DNA from: JBBSVE01 sp038233815
Lineage (GTDB): Bacteria; Pseudomonadota; Alphaproteobacteria; Rhodobacterales; Rhodobacteraceae
Direction: 5' to 3'
Assembly: GCA_038233815.1 (NCBI GenBank)
Contig: JBBSVE010000174.1
Span: 1-5,974, forward strand
DNA length: 5,974 nucleotides
Under the pieces are notes generated by a model. The model did no database searches, was not told the origin of the DNA, and saw only the letters and a program-made list of their open reading frames with translations. The position numbers and the translations under genes are program-made. Of this stretch, positions 1 through 5,974 are shown piece after piece. Numbering within the stretch: the first letter of the stretch is position 1; the number at the start of each line of letters is the position of its first letter.

Positions 1-27
1 CGGCCCCGCCGCGAAACCCGGGCCCGC

Positions 28-41
28 CTTTCACCTGAAAG
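28..41. repeat. Short inverted repeat, possible operator
   Basis: The two 6-base arms CTTTCA (28-33) and TGAAAG (36-41) are perfect reverse complements separated by CC. The 2-base gap is too small for an RNA hairpin loop without opening the inner pairs, so a dimeric protein-binding site is a more natural reading than a terminator. It lies about 75 bases upstream of the transaldolase start, a plausible place for a promoter or operator. There is no direct evidence of binding, and a 6-base palindrome can occur by chance. Confidence 0.25.
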
Positions 42-100
42 AATTCTGGGCTACTACACCCGGAGCGCGACCCGCAACAGCCTGCACCCCACCTGAGCCA

Positions 101-105
101 GAGGA
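101..105 (+). promoter_or_regulatory. Ribosome-binding site of the transaldolase gene
   Basis: GAGGA lies 9 bases before the ATG at 115. It is the clear Shine-Dalgarno match in the leader and supports that ATG as the true start. Confidence 0.7.
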
Positions 106-114
106 ACCTGTCCC

Positions 115-768
115 ATGAAGTTTTTCGTAGACACCGCCGACGTCGAGGCGATCCGTGAGTTGAACGACCTCGGCATGGCGGACGGGGTCACGACAAACCC
201 CTCGCTGATCCTGAAATCGGGGCGCGACATCCTCGAGGTCACCAAGGAGATCTGCGACATCGTCTCCGGCCCCGTGTCGGCCGAAGTGGTGGCGACCGAG
301 GCCGAGGAGATGCTGTCGCAAGGCCGCAAGCTCGCCGGCGTGGCGCCCAACATCACCGTGAAACTACCGCTCACATGGGACGGGCTGAAGGCCTGCAAGG
401 TGCTGACGGACGAGGGCCACATGGTCAACGTGACGCTCTGCTTCTCGGCCAATCAGGCGCTGCTTGCGGCAAAGGCCGGGGCCACGTTCATCTCGCCCTT
501 CATCGGGCGGCTCGACGACATCAACATGGACGGGCTCGACCTGATCGGCGACATCCGCACGATCTATGACAATTACGATTTCAAGACGCAGATCCTCGCG
601 GCGTCGATCCGGTCGGCCAACCATGTGTCGCAATGCGCGCTGCTGGGCGCGGACGTGATGACCGCGCCGCCGTCGGTGATCAAGGCGCTGGTGTCCCACC
701 CGCTGACCGACAAGGGGCTGGACCAGTTCACAAAGGACTGGGCCAAGACCGGCCAGAAGATCATCTGA
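115..768 (+). CDS. tal: Transaldolase, small TalC/MipB/FSA-type family
   Basis: This 217-residue cytosolic class I aldolase-fold enzyme most likely performs the transaldolase step of the non-oxidative pentose phosphate pathway, moving a dihydroxyacetone unit from sedoheptulose 7-phosphate to glyceraldehyde 3-phosphate. The length is typical of the single-domain family (about 215-220 residues). Visible signatures are FVDTADV at 4-10 with the family Asp at residue 6, GVTTNPS at 24-30, the Schiff-base lysine K83 in ITVKLPLT, and the late barrel segment ILAASIRS at 160-167. Homologues are often named fructose-6-phosphate aldolase (fsa). Here, however, Glu57 stands where E. coli FSA has Gln59, and Phe129 where FSA has Tyr131, and both are the transaldolase-type states. 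The ATG is preceded by GAGGA at 9 bases. It is the first gene of a close rightward run, followed after 35 bases by a DUF484 gene. Family assignment is very sure; the TAL-over-FSA choice is inferred from these two residues. Confidence 0.95.
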   Translation: MKFFVDTADVEAIRELNDLGMADGVTTNPSLILKSGRDILEVTKEICDIVSGPVSAEVVATEAEEMLSQGRKLAGVAPNITVKLPLTWDGLKACKVLTDEGHMVNVTLCFSANQALLAAKAGATFISPFIGRLDDINMDGLDLIGDIRTIYDNYDFKTQILAASIRSANHVSQCALLGADVMTAPPSVIKALVSHPLTDKGLDQFTKDWAKTGQKII

Positions 769-791
769 CACGGCGGGGCTACCCGAAGGCC

Positions 792-796
792 AGGAG
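792..796 (+). promoter_or_regulatory. Ribosome-binding site that fixes the DUF484 start
   Basis: AGGAG lies 7 bases before the ATG at 804. The open frame continues upstream to 633 inside the transaldolase gene, but this strong Shine-Dalgarno match, and the family-like N-terminus beginning MIEQDL, decide for the start at 804. Confidence 0.75.
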
Positions 797-803
797 TTCG
801 GAC

Positions 804-1496
804 ATGATCGAACAGGATCTGCGCGACCGTATCCTCAGCGCCCCCGAGGCGATCCTTGAGGACAAGGATGTGATGCGCGCTCTCGTCGCCGCAAACGAGC
901 GGGCGATGGGGGCCAACATCGTCGATCTGCGCGGCATCGCGATGGAGCGGCTGGAGGGCAGGCTCGACCGGCTGGAGGGGACGCATCGCTCCGTCCTCGC
1001 CGCCGCGTATGAAAACGTCGCGGGCACCAATCAGGTGCACCGCGCGGTTCTGCGGTTGCTCGATCCGCCGAGCTTCGACGCGTTCCTGGAGCGTCTGACC
1101 TCCGACGTGGCAGAGACGTTACGCGTCGATCATGTCCGGCTGGTGCTGGAATCGGCGCAGGAGGACCGCGATCCGGCCCTGCGATCGCTGGGTGCGGTGC
1201 TGTTCGTGGCCAAGCCCGGCTTCATCGCATCCTATGTCGCGGCGGGGCGGGACCAGCCCCCGCGCCCCGTCACGCTGCGCAAGGTAGCGTCTGCGTCCGA
1301 CTCGCTTTACGGCGAGGCCGCGGTCGATGTGCGGTCGGAGGCGCTGATGCTGCTCGACCTTGGCGCGGGGCGGTTGCCGGGAATGCTGGCGCTCGGCGCC
1401 AACGATCCGGGGCAATTCCGGGCGGCGCACGGCACCGACCTTCTGGCCTTCTTCGCCGGCGTCTTCGAGCGGACGATGCGCCGCTGGCTGTCGTGA
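804..1496 (+). CDS. DUF484 family protein (YigA-like, GAF-related)
   Basis: This 230-residue protein of the DUF484 family has a biochemical role that is not established. Family members are soluble, with a helical N-terminal part and a GAF-like C-terminal domain. Visible here are an N-terminal helix with the family-like stretch AILEDKDVMRALV at about 16-28, then VDLRGIAMERLEGRLDRLEG at about 40-59, which looks amphipathic and coiled-coil-like. A mixed alpha/beta region follows from about 90. The strongest family mark is the C-terminal GMLALGANDPGQF (193-205) followed by GTDLL and a closing helix ending RRWLS, matching the LALGSRD...F...GT pattern of YigA relatives. No catalytic motif, signal peptide or membrane span is seen. 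Its stop overlaps the xerC start by 4 bases (GTGA), which suggests translational coupling. The same DUF484–xerC order occurs in E. coli, so a link to XerC function is often supposed but is inference. Confidence 0.88.
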   Translation: MIEQDLRDRILSAPEAILEDKDVMRALVAANERAMGANIVDLRGIAMERLEGRLDRLEGTHRSVLAAAYENVAGTNQVHRAVLRLLDPPSFDAFLERLTSDVAETLRVDHVRLVLESAQEDRDPALRSLGAVLFVAKPGFIASYVAAGRDQPPRPVTLRKVASASDSLYGEAAVDVRSEALMLLDLGAGRLPGMLALGANDPGQFRAAHGTDLLAFFAGVFERTMRRWLS

Positions 1497-2413
1497 CACT
1501 CCCGATGGCCCCCGCCGCGCGCGATGCCCTGTCGCGCTGGCTGACACATCTGCGCGCGATCGACGGACGGGCGGAGACCACCGTCAAGGCCTACGGCGCG
1601 GACGTGGCGGGATGGCTCGGGTTCCTCACGACGCACCGGGGCGGGACGGAGGGGCTGGCCTCGCTGGTCGACGTCTCCGTCACCGATCTCCGCGCATGGA
1701 TGGCGCGGGAACGCGGGCGGGGTCTCGGGGCACGCTCTCTCGCCCGGTCGCTGTCGGCGGTGAAGGGCTTCACCGCATGGCTGGCGGAGCGTGAAGGGCT
1801 CGATGCGACGACCGCCCTCTCCGCCCGCACGCCGAAGTTCAGGCGTAAACTGCCCCGCCCGCTGTCCGAGGAAGCGGCCGCCGAGGTGCTCGACACAATC
1901 AGTGACGATGCAAGCGCGCCCTGGATCGCGGCCCGCGACGTGGCCGTGGCGACGCTGCTCTACGGCTGCGGGTTGCGGATATCCGAGGCGCTGGGGCTGC
2001 CTGCATCGACCAATCCCCTACCCCCGGTCCTCAGGATCGCGGGCAAGGGCGGGAAGGAGCGGCTGGTGCCCGTCCTGCCCGCCGCACGCGAGGCCGTGGC
2101 CGGCTATGTGCGCCTGTGCCCTCATGACCTCGGCGCGGGACCGCTCTTTCGCGGTGCGCGGGGCGGGGCGCTGAACCCCCGCCTGATCGCCGCCGCGATG
2201 GAGCGGACACGAGGGCTGCTCGGCCTGCCCGCGACCGCCACGCCGCACGCGCTGCGGCATAGCTTCGCCACGCATCTGCTGTCGGCCGGCGGCGATCTGC
2301 GCGCGATCCAGGACCTGCTGGGCCACGCCTCCCTGTCCACCACGCAGACCTACACGGCCGTCGACACCGCCCGCCTGATGGAGGTCTACGCAAAGACCCA
2401 CCCCCGTGCCTGA
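1493..2413 (+). CDS. xerC: Tyrosine recombinase XerC
   Basis: This 306-residue site-specific recombinase should act with XerD at the dif site to resolve chromosome dimers before division, under FtsK control. Residues about 10-105 form the N-terminal core-binding (SAM-like) domain, including AETTVKAYGADVAGWLGFL (27-45) and RSLARSLSAVKGF (81-93). Residues about 120-300 are the catalytic domain. All six expected active-site residues are present: R162 in GCGLRISEAL, K185 in GKGGKER, H252 and R255 in HALRHSFATHLL, H278 in LLGHASLSTTQ, and the nucleophile Y287 in QTYTAVD, 9 residues after H278 as in the family. The GTG start overlaps the DUF484 stop as GTGA; an in-frame ATG at 1505 is an alternative, but it has no better Shine-Dalgarno sequence. 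The XerC rather than XerD call rests mainly on the DUF484 neighbour. A phage or transposon integrase is unlikely, because nothing mobile surrounds it. Confidence 0.95.
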   Translation: MTLPMAPAARDALSRWLTHLRAIDGRAETTVKAYGADVAGWLGFLTTHRGGTEGLASLVDVSVTDLRAWMARERGRGLGARSLARSLSAVKGFTAWLAEREGLDATTALSARTPKFRRKLPRPLSEEAAAEVLDTISDDASAPWIAARDVAVATLLYGCGLRISEALGLPASTNPLPPVLRIAGKGGKERLVPVLPAAREAVAGYVRLCPHDLGAGPLFRGARGGALNPRLIAAAMERTRGLLGLPATATPHALRHSFATHLLSAGGDLRAIQDLLGHASLSTTQTYTAVDTARLMEVYAKTHPRA

Positions 2414-2428
2414 CCGAAAGCGAACCCA

Positions 2429-3145
2429 GTGCCGATACCCCTGAAGCTCAAGGCCCTCGCGGTCCATCTGCTGACCGCCACCGGCGCGGTGCTGGCGATG
2501 CTCGCGGTGCTGGCGGCGGTGGACGAGAACTGGTCTGCAATGTTCTGGTGGCTGGTGGTGGCGCTGCTGGTCGACGGGATCGACGGGCCGCTCGCGCGCC
2601 GTTACGACGTGAAGCGGAACTTTCCGACCTATGACGGCGTGCTTCTCGACCTCATTATCGACTATCTCACCTACGTCTTCATCCCGGCCTTTGCACTGTT
2701 CCGCTCGGGCCTCCTGCCGGACTGGACCGGTTGGATCGTCATCATCGTGATCGTCTACGGCTCGGTGATCTATTTCGCCGACACGCGGATGAAGACCAAG
2801 GACAACTCCTTCTCCGGCTTTCCCGGCTGCTGGAACATGTTCGTCCTCGTGATGTTCACGCTGGAGCCGGGTTACTGGTGGATCCTCGTCATGGTGATCG
2901 CGGCGACGATTGCGATGTTCCTGCCGCTGAAGTTCATCCACCCGACGCGGACGGAGCGGTGGCGCATGATCTCGTTGCCGATGGCGATCGGCTGGATCTT
3001 CTTTGCGGGCTGGGCCACGTGGGTCGATTTCCACCCCGAAAGCTGGGCCAACTGGGGGCTTATCGTGACCTCGCTCTGGCTCGCCTTCGCGGGGATCGCG
3101 CAGCAGATCTTTCCCGCACGGACGGACGTGCGGACGATCCGCTGA
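2429..3145 (+). CDS. pcs: Phosphatidylcholine synthase (CDP-diacylglycerol–choline O-phosphatidyltransferase)
   Basis: This 238-residue inner-membrane enzyme condenses choline with CDP-diacylglycerol to give phosphatidylcholine and CMP, the one-step bacterial route. The CDP-alcohol phosphotransferase motif is complete in its Pcs form, DGx2ARx12Gx3Dx3D: D52, G53, A56, R57, G70, D74 and D78. The 12-residue spacing between AR and G, where most of the superfamily has 8, is diagnostic of Pcs. Other Pcs-like blocks are SVIYFADTRMKT (112-123), FSGFPGCWN (128-136), FLPLKFIHP (164-172) and AQQIFP (224-229). About eight hydrophobic spans are visible (roughly 16-32, 36-51, 76-96, 101-117, 133-147, 149-168, 182-199, 206-228). 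The GTG at 2429 is the first start after the in-frame xerC stop at 2411-2413. No strong Shine-Dalgarno precedes it, so coupling to xerC translation is plausible. The choline source is not encoded in this window. Confidence 0.93.
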   Translation: MPIPLKLKALAVHLLTATGAVLAMLAVLAAVDENWSAMFWWLVVALLVDGIDGPLARRYDVKRNFPTYDGVLLDLIIDYLTYVFIPAFALFRSGLLPDWTGWIVIIVIVYGSVIYFADTRMKTKDNSFSGFPGCWNMFVLVMFTLEPGYWWILVMVIAATIAMFLPLKFIHPTRTERWRMISLPMAIGWIFFAGWATWVDFHPESWANWGLIVTSLWLAFAGIAQQIFPARTDVRTIR

Positions 3146-3151
3146 GGATCG
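3135..3151. terminator. Short hairpin at the convergent pcs/ileS junction, possible bidirectional terminator
   Basis: CGATCC (3135-3140) and GGATCG (3146-3151) are perfect reverse complements around a 5-base loop GCTGA, which contains the pcs stop codon. A competing pairing of GGACG (3132-3136) with CGTCC (3161-3165) would enclose the same region. There is no T-run on either strand, so this is not a textbook intrinsic terminator. The position, between two convergent genes only 20 bases apart, is what suggests a termination or mRNA 3'-end role. Rho-dependent termination is an equal possibility. Confidence 0.3.
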
Positions 3152-3165
3152 CCGCCGGCCCGTCC

Positions 3166-5974
3166 CTACCCCACCGCCGCGTCGCACCGCGCGCAGAGCC
3201 CGGGATGCGCATGGCTCCCCACGTCGGGCAGGATCTTCCAGCACCGCTCGCATTTCGTGCCGTCCGCAAGTGCAAAGACCACCGCCACGTCCGGCACCTC
3301 GGCCAGCAGGAACGCATCTTCGGGTGCGGCGTCGCCGGTCACCCGCACATCCGACGTGATCGCCAGTTCCGCGAAATCGACCGCCTCCAGAAGCGCCCGC
3401 GTCGCCTCCGGCACATGGACGACAGGTGAGGCCTCGAGGCTGGAGCCGATGACCTTCGACGTCCTCTGCACCTCCAGCGCCGCTGTCACCACGCGGCGGA
3501 CCGACCGGATCGCGGCCCATTTGGCGGCCAGCGCCGGATCGAGCCAGCCCTCCGGCGTGCCGGGCATGTCCTGCAGATGGACCGAGCTCTCCGCGCCGGG
3601 AAAGCGCGAGAGCCAGACATCCTCCATCGTGAAGACCAGCACGGGGGCGAGCCACGTCGTCAGCCGATGGAACAGCAGATCGAGCACGGTGCGCGCGGCC
3701 CGCCGTCGCAGGCTGTCCGCCGGATCGCAATAAAGCGCGTCCTTGCGGATGTCGAAATAAAGCGCGGAGAGGTCCGAGGTCGCGAACGAGAACAGCTTCT
3801 GGAACGCGCCCTGGAAATCGAACGCCGCATAGCCCTTGCGCACCTCGGCATCGAGCTCCGCCATCCGGTGCAGCACCCAGCGTTCGAGTTCGGGCATCTC
3901 GGCCTCGGCAACGCGCTCACCGTCCGAGAAGCCTGCGAGGTTGCCCAGCAAGAAGCGCATGGTGTTGCGCAGGCGGCGGTAGCTGTCCGCCGTGCCCTTC
4001 AGGATCTCCTTCCCGATGCGCTGATCGACGGTATAGTCCGACAGTGCCACCCAGAGCCGCAGGATATCCGCGCCGTAGTCCTTGATGATCTCCTCCGGCC
4101 CTACGGTATTGCCGACGGATTTGGACATCTTCATGCCACGCTCGTCGAGCGTGAAGCCGTGCGTCACGACGTTGCGGTAGGGTGCGCGCCCCAGCGTCCC
4201 GCAGGCCTGCAGGAGCGAGGAATGGAACCAGCCGCGATGCTGGTCCGTGCCTTCCATATAAACGTCCGCGATCCCGTCCGGGGTGCCGTCGGGACGGTCC
4301 CTCAGCACGAAGGCGTGGGTCGAGCCGCTGTCGAACCACACGTCCAGGATGTCGAAGATCTGGGTGTAGCCGTCCGGGTCGTGCAGCCCTGCAAGGATGC
4401 GTTCCTTGAAGCCTTGCCCATACCACACATCCGCGCCGCCCGCCTCGAACGCCTCCACGATCCGCGCGTTGACCTCGGCGTCGCGCAGCAGGAAGTCCGC
4501 GTCCCCCGGCTTCGCCCCCACCTTCACGAAGCAGGTAAGCGGCACGCCCCACGCCCGCTGGCGCGAGAGCACCCAGTCGGGGCGCGCCTCGATCATCGAG
4601 TGGAGCCGGTTGCGCCCCGTCCGCGGCGTCCACTCCACCAGGCTGTCGATGGAAGCCAGCGCCCGCGCGCGGATCGTATTCTGACCCGTCGGCTGATCGA
4701 GCCCGTCCTCCAAGCTCCGGTCGATCGCCACGAACCATTGCGGCGTGTTGCGATAGATCACCGGCGCTTTGGAGCGCCACGAATGAGGATAGGAGTGCTT
4801 GATCGTCCCCCGCGCCAGAAGGCCGCCGACCTCGGCAAGCTTCTGGATGACCGCGGTATTCGCGTCGCCCTCCCAGGGATTGGCCTTGTTCTTCTTGTTC
4901 GGCGCATCGCGCAGGATCGCCTTGCCTCCGAAGAACGGCAAGTCGTCGCGAAAACGCCCGTCGCCCATGACGTTGTAGGTGATGACCTGCTCCAGCATCC
5001 CCAGATCGCGGTAAAGCTCGAACTCCTCCATCCCGTGGCTTGGGGCGCAATGGACGAAGCCGGTGCCCTCGTCCTCGGTCACGAAATCGGCGGCACGGAA
5101 GTCACGCGGGGCGTCCCACTCGCCCTTGGACCCTTCGACGCCGCCCAGCGGGTGGCCAAGACTTGCAATGTCGCCAGGATCGACGTCGTGAAGCCTGCGC
5201 CACATTCCGTCTTCCAACCGTGCCTTGGAGAGAACCTCCGCTGCCAGCCTGTCGGCCAAGACATAACGGTCGCCAACCTTCGCCCAGGACTGTTCCGGCG
5301 TGCCGATAATTTCGTAGAGGCCATAGGAAATGCCCTCGCCGTATACGACGGCCTTGTTCGACGGCATTGTCCAGGGAGTCGTCGTCCAGATCACGACATA
5401 GGCACCGTCCAGGTCAGACGCAGCGCCCCGCGTCCGGTCGGCGTGTTCGTCGCTTTCGAGACCGGAGGCTGTCAGTTCCTGATCATTGCTGACCCCACTT
5501 CTTTTTGGTTTGACCCGGAACTTCACCCAGACGGTGAAGCTTTCCTTGTCCTGATACTCGACCTCCGCCTCCGCCAATGCAGTTTCTTCCACCGGCGACC
5601 ACATCACCGGCTTCGACCCTTGATAGAGCGAGCCGTTCATCACGAACTTCATGAACTCGGCCGCGATCACCGCCTCGGCGTGGGGATCCATCGTGAGATA
5701 GGGGTCTGCCCAGTTGCCGGTGATCCCCAGCCGCTGAAACTCCGCGCGCTGGATATCGACCCAGCCCTCGGCGAACTTGCGGCACTCCTGCCGGAAGGCG
5801 ACCACGTCCACGTCGTCCTTGTTCAGACCCTTGGCGCGGTATTGCTCTTCGATCTTCCACTCGATGGGCAGGCCGTGGCAATCCCAGCCCGGCACGTAGC
5901 GCGCGTCAAAGCCCATCATCTGGTGCGAGCGCACGATCATGTCCTTGATCGTCTTGTTCAGCGCATGCCCGATA
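3166..5974 (-). CDS. ileS: Isoleucyl-tRNA synthetase, partial (5' end beyond window)
   Basis: This cytosolic class I synthetase charges tRNA-Ile with isoleucine and edits mischarged valine. The reading frame is still open at the right edge: before the Met codon at 5938-5940 it encodes IGHALNKTIKD, the HIGH motif minus its first His, so 935 residues are visible and roughly 60-75 are missing by comparison with E. coli. Numbering from that Met, PGWDCHGLPIEWK is at 17-29 (catalytic core) and WTTTPWTMPSN at 185-195 (editing-site Thr-rich strand). Then come GTGFVHCAPSHGMEEF (292-307, editing domain), DVWFDSGSTH (533-542) and KMSKS (604-608, bases 4117-4131). A C-terminal zinc finger has Cys897, 900, 916 and 919, typical of bacterial-type IleS. 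Two oddities are a hydrophilic insertion at about 142-178 and Glu306 where E. coli has the editing Asp342. The gene is convergent with pcs; its promoter and any leader control lie outside the window. A ValRS or LeuRS identity is excluded by overall similarity. Confidence 0.97.
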   Translation of the reverse strand, partial: IGHALNKTIKDMIVRSHQMMGFDARYVPGWDCHGLPIEWKIEEQYRAKGLNKDDVDVVAFRQECRKFAEGWVDIQRAEFQRLGITGNWADPYLTMDPHAEAVIAAEFMKFVMNGSLYQGSKPVMWSPVEETALAEAEVEYQDKESFTVWVKFRVKPKRSGVSNDQELTASGLESDEHADRTRGAASDLDGAYVVIWTTTPWTMPSNKAVVYGEGISYGLYEIIGTPEQSWAKVGDRYVLADRLAAEVLSKARLEDGMWRRLHDVDPGDIASLGHPLGGVEGSKGEWDAPRDFRAADFVTEDEGTGFVHCAPSHGMEEFELYRDLGMLEQVITYNVMGDGRFRDDLPFFGGKAILRDAPNKKNKANPWEGDANTAVIQKLAEVGGLLARGTIKHSYPHSWRSKAPVIYRNTPQWFVAIDRSLEDGLDQPTGQNTIRARALASIDSLVEWTPRTGRNRLHSMIEARPDWVLSRQRAWGVPLTCFVKVGAKPGDADFLLRDAEVNARIVEAFEAGGADVWYGQGFKERILAGLHDPDGYTQIFDILDVWFDSGSTHAFVLRDRPDGTPDGIADVYMEGTDQHRGWFHSSLLQACGTLGRAPYRNVVTHGFTLDERGMKMSKSVGNTVGPEEIIKDYGADILRLWVALSDYTVDQRIGKEILKGTADSYRRLRNTMRFLLGNLAGFSDGERVAEAEMPELERWVLHRMAELDAEVRKGYAAFDFQGAFQKLFSFATSDLSALYFDIRKDALYCDPADSLRRRAARTVLDLLFHRLTTWLAPVLVFTMEDVWLSRFPGAESSVHLQDMPGTPEGWLDPALAAKWAAIRSVRRVVTAALEVQRTSKVIGSSLEASPVVHVPEATRALLEAVDFAELAITSDVRVTGDAAPEDAFLLAEVPDVAVVFALADGTKCERCWKILPDVGSHAHPGLCARCDAAVG
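5407..5517 (-). other. Hydrophilic insertion in the IleS editing-domain entry
   Basis: These bases encode residues about 142-178 (numbered from the Met codon at 5938-5940), between the strand SFTVWVKF and the editing strand VIWTTTPWT. From recalled sequence, E. coli IleS has about 23 residues between the matching landmarks and this protein has about 41. The extra stretch is rich in Ser, Asp, Glu, Lys and Arg and lacks large hydrophobics, so it probably forms a surface loop. The frame stays open with no stop, and the flanks align normally, so the gene looks intact. Confidence 0.5.

Larger units (their letters stand above)
1..114. other. Leader region upstream of the transaldolase gene, no gene identified
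   Basis: No rightward frame gives a recognisable protein here. Frame 1 closes at a TGA at 94-96, frame 2 at a TGA at 116-118 overlapping the next start codon, and frame 3 closes early. The short peptides are proline- and arginine-rich with no family resemblance I know. The tail of an upstream gene entering from the left cannot be excluded from so few bases. A centre around 28-57 is more AT-rich than its surroundings and contains an inverted repeat and an EcoRI-type palindrome. A possible promoter pair (TTTCAC at 29-34, TACTAC at 52-57, 17-base spacer) matches the sigma-70 consensus at only about three of six positions in each box, so it is not called as a promoter. Confidence 0.5.

Noticed and set aside
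54..452. Leftward open frame over the leader and the start of the transaldolase gene
   Set aside because: Its composition (Ser/Thr/Ala-rich) mirrors the complement of the transaldolase coding frame, and no family is recognisable.
633..803. Upstream extension of the DUF484 reading frame
   Set aside because: It would overlap the transaldolase by 136 bases and add an Arg/Gly-rich stretch. The ATG at 804 has AGGAG at ideal spacing and a family-like N-terminus.
1493..2413. XerC as integrase of a prophage or integrative element, or a dif/att site nearby
   Set aside because: Length, motifs and the DUF484 neighbour fit housekeeping XerC. No dif-like 28-base palindrome, tRNA gene, direct repeats or phage genes are seen.
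2018..3730. Leftward open frame of 570 codons antisense to xerC, pcs and the end of ileS
   Set aside because: It is rich in Arg, Gly, His and Asp with no recognisable domain, and it crosses three well-identified genes on both strands. Long antisense frames are expected in high-GC DNA.
3917..5050. Leftward open frame of 377 codons inside ileS
   Set aside because: It is a frame-shifted shadow of ileS on the same strand, Arg/Gly/Ala-rich and without domain resemblance, while the ileS frame itself is continuous and carries all motifs.
5407..5517. Intein or frameshift in ileS
   Set aside because: The insertion is far too short for an intein, lacks splicing residues at its edges, and the frame stays open with normal IleS sequence on both sides.
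1..5974. CRISPR array, tandem repeats, riboswitch or defence system
   Set aside because: No repeated unit, structured leader or effector-like gene is visible; every stretch beyond the short gaps belongs to five recognisable genes.

Overview
The window is a gene-dense, high-GC stretch of bacterial chromosome. A phosphatidylcholine synthase of the bacterial Pcs type, a transaldolase–DUF484–XerC gene run and a long class I isoleucyl-tRNA synthetase together point to an alphaproteobacterium. The closest fit is the Rhodobacterales (Rhodobacter/Roseobacter group), by recall of protein character rather than by a search.

Layout: positions 1-114 are a leader with no convincing gene, but they hold a small AT-richer inverted repeat and a ribosome-binding site. 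Four genes then run rightward, tightly packed: a small-family transaldolase (115-768), a DUF484 protein (804-1496), the tyrosine recombinase XerC (1493-2413, overlapping the previous stop by 4 bases) and phosphatidylcholine synthase (2429-3145, 15 bases after the xerC stop). A convergent gene, ileS (3166-5974, leftward), has its 5' end off the right edge of the window. Only 20 bases separate the two convergent stop codons, and a short hairpin sits over the pcs stop.

The spacing suggests that the rightward genes form one transcription unit. Their functions are not a single pathway: non-oxidative pentose phosphate metabolism, chromosome dimer resolution with its customary DUF484 neighbour, and choline-dependent membrane lipid synthesis. 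The DUF484–xerC pairing is also found in Escherichia coli (yigA–xerC). IleS is an independent housekeeping gene.

I found no CRISPR array, insertion sequence, tRNA, rRNA, riboswitch or defence-type system, and no sign of a previously undescribed system. The points most worth a second look are residue-level: transaldolase-type rather than aldolase-type active-site residues in the first gene, a Glu where IleS editing domains commonly carry a catalytic Asp, and a hydrophilic, locally low-GC insertion in the IleS editing domain.
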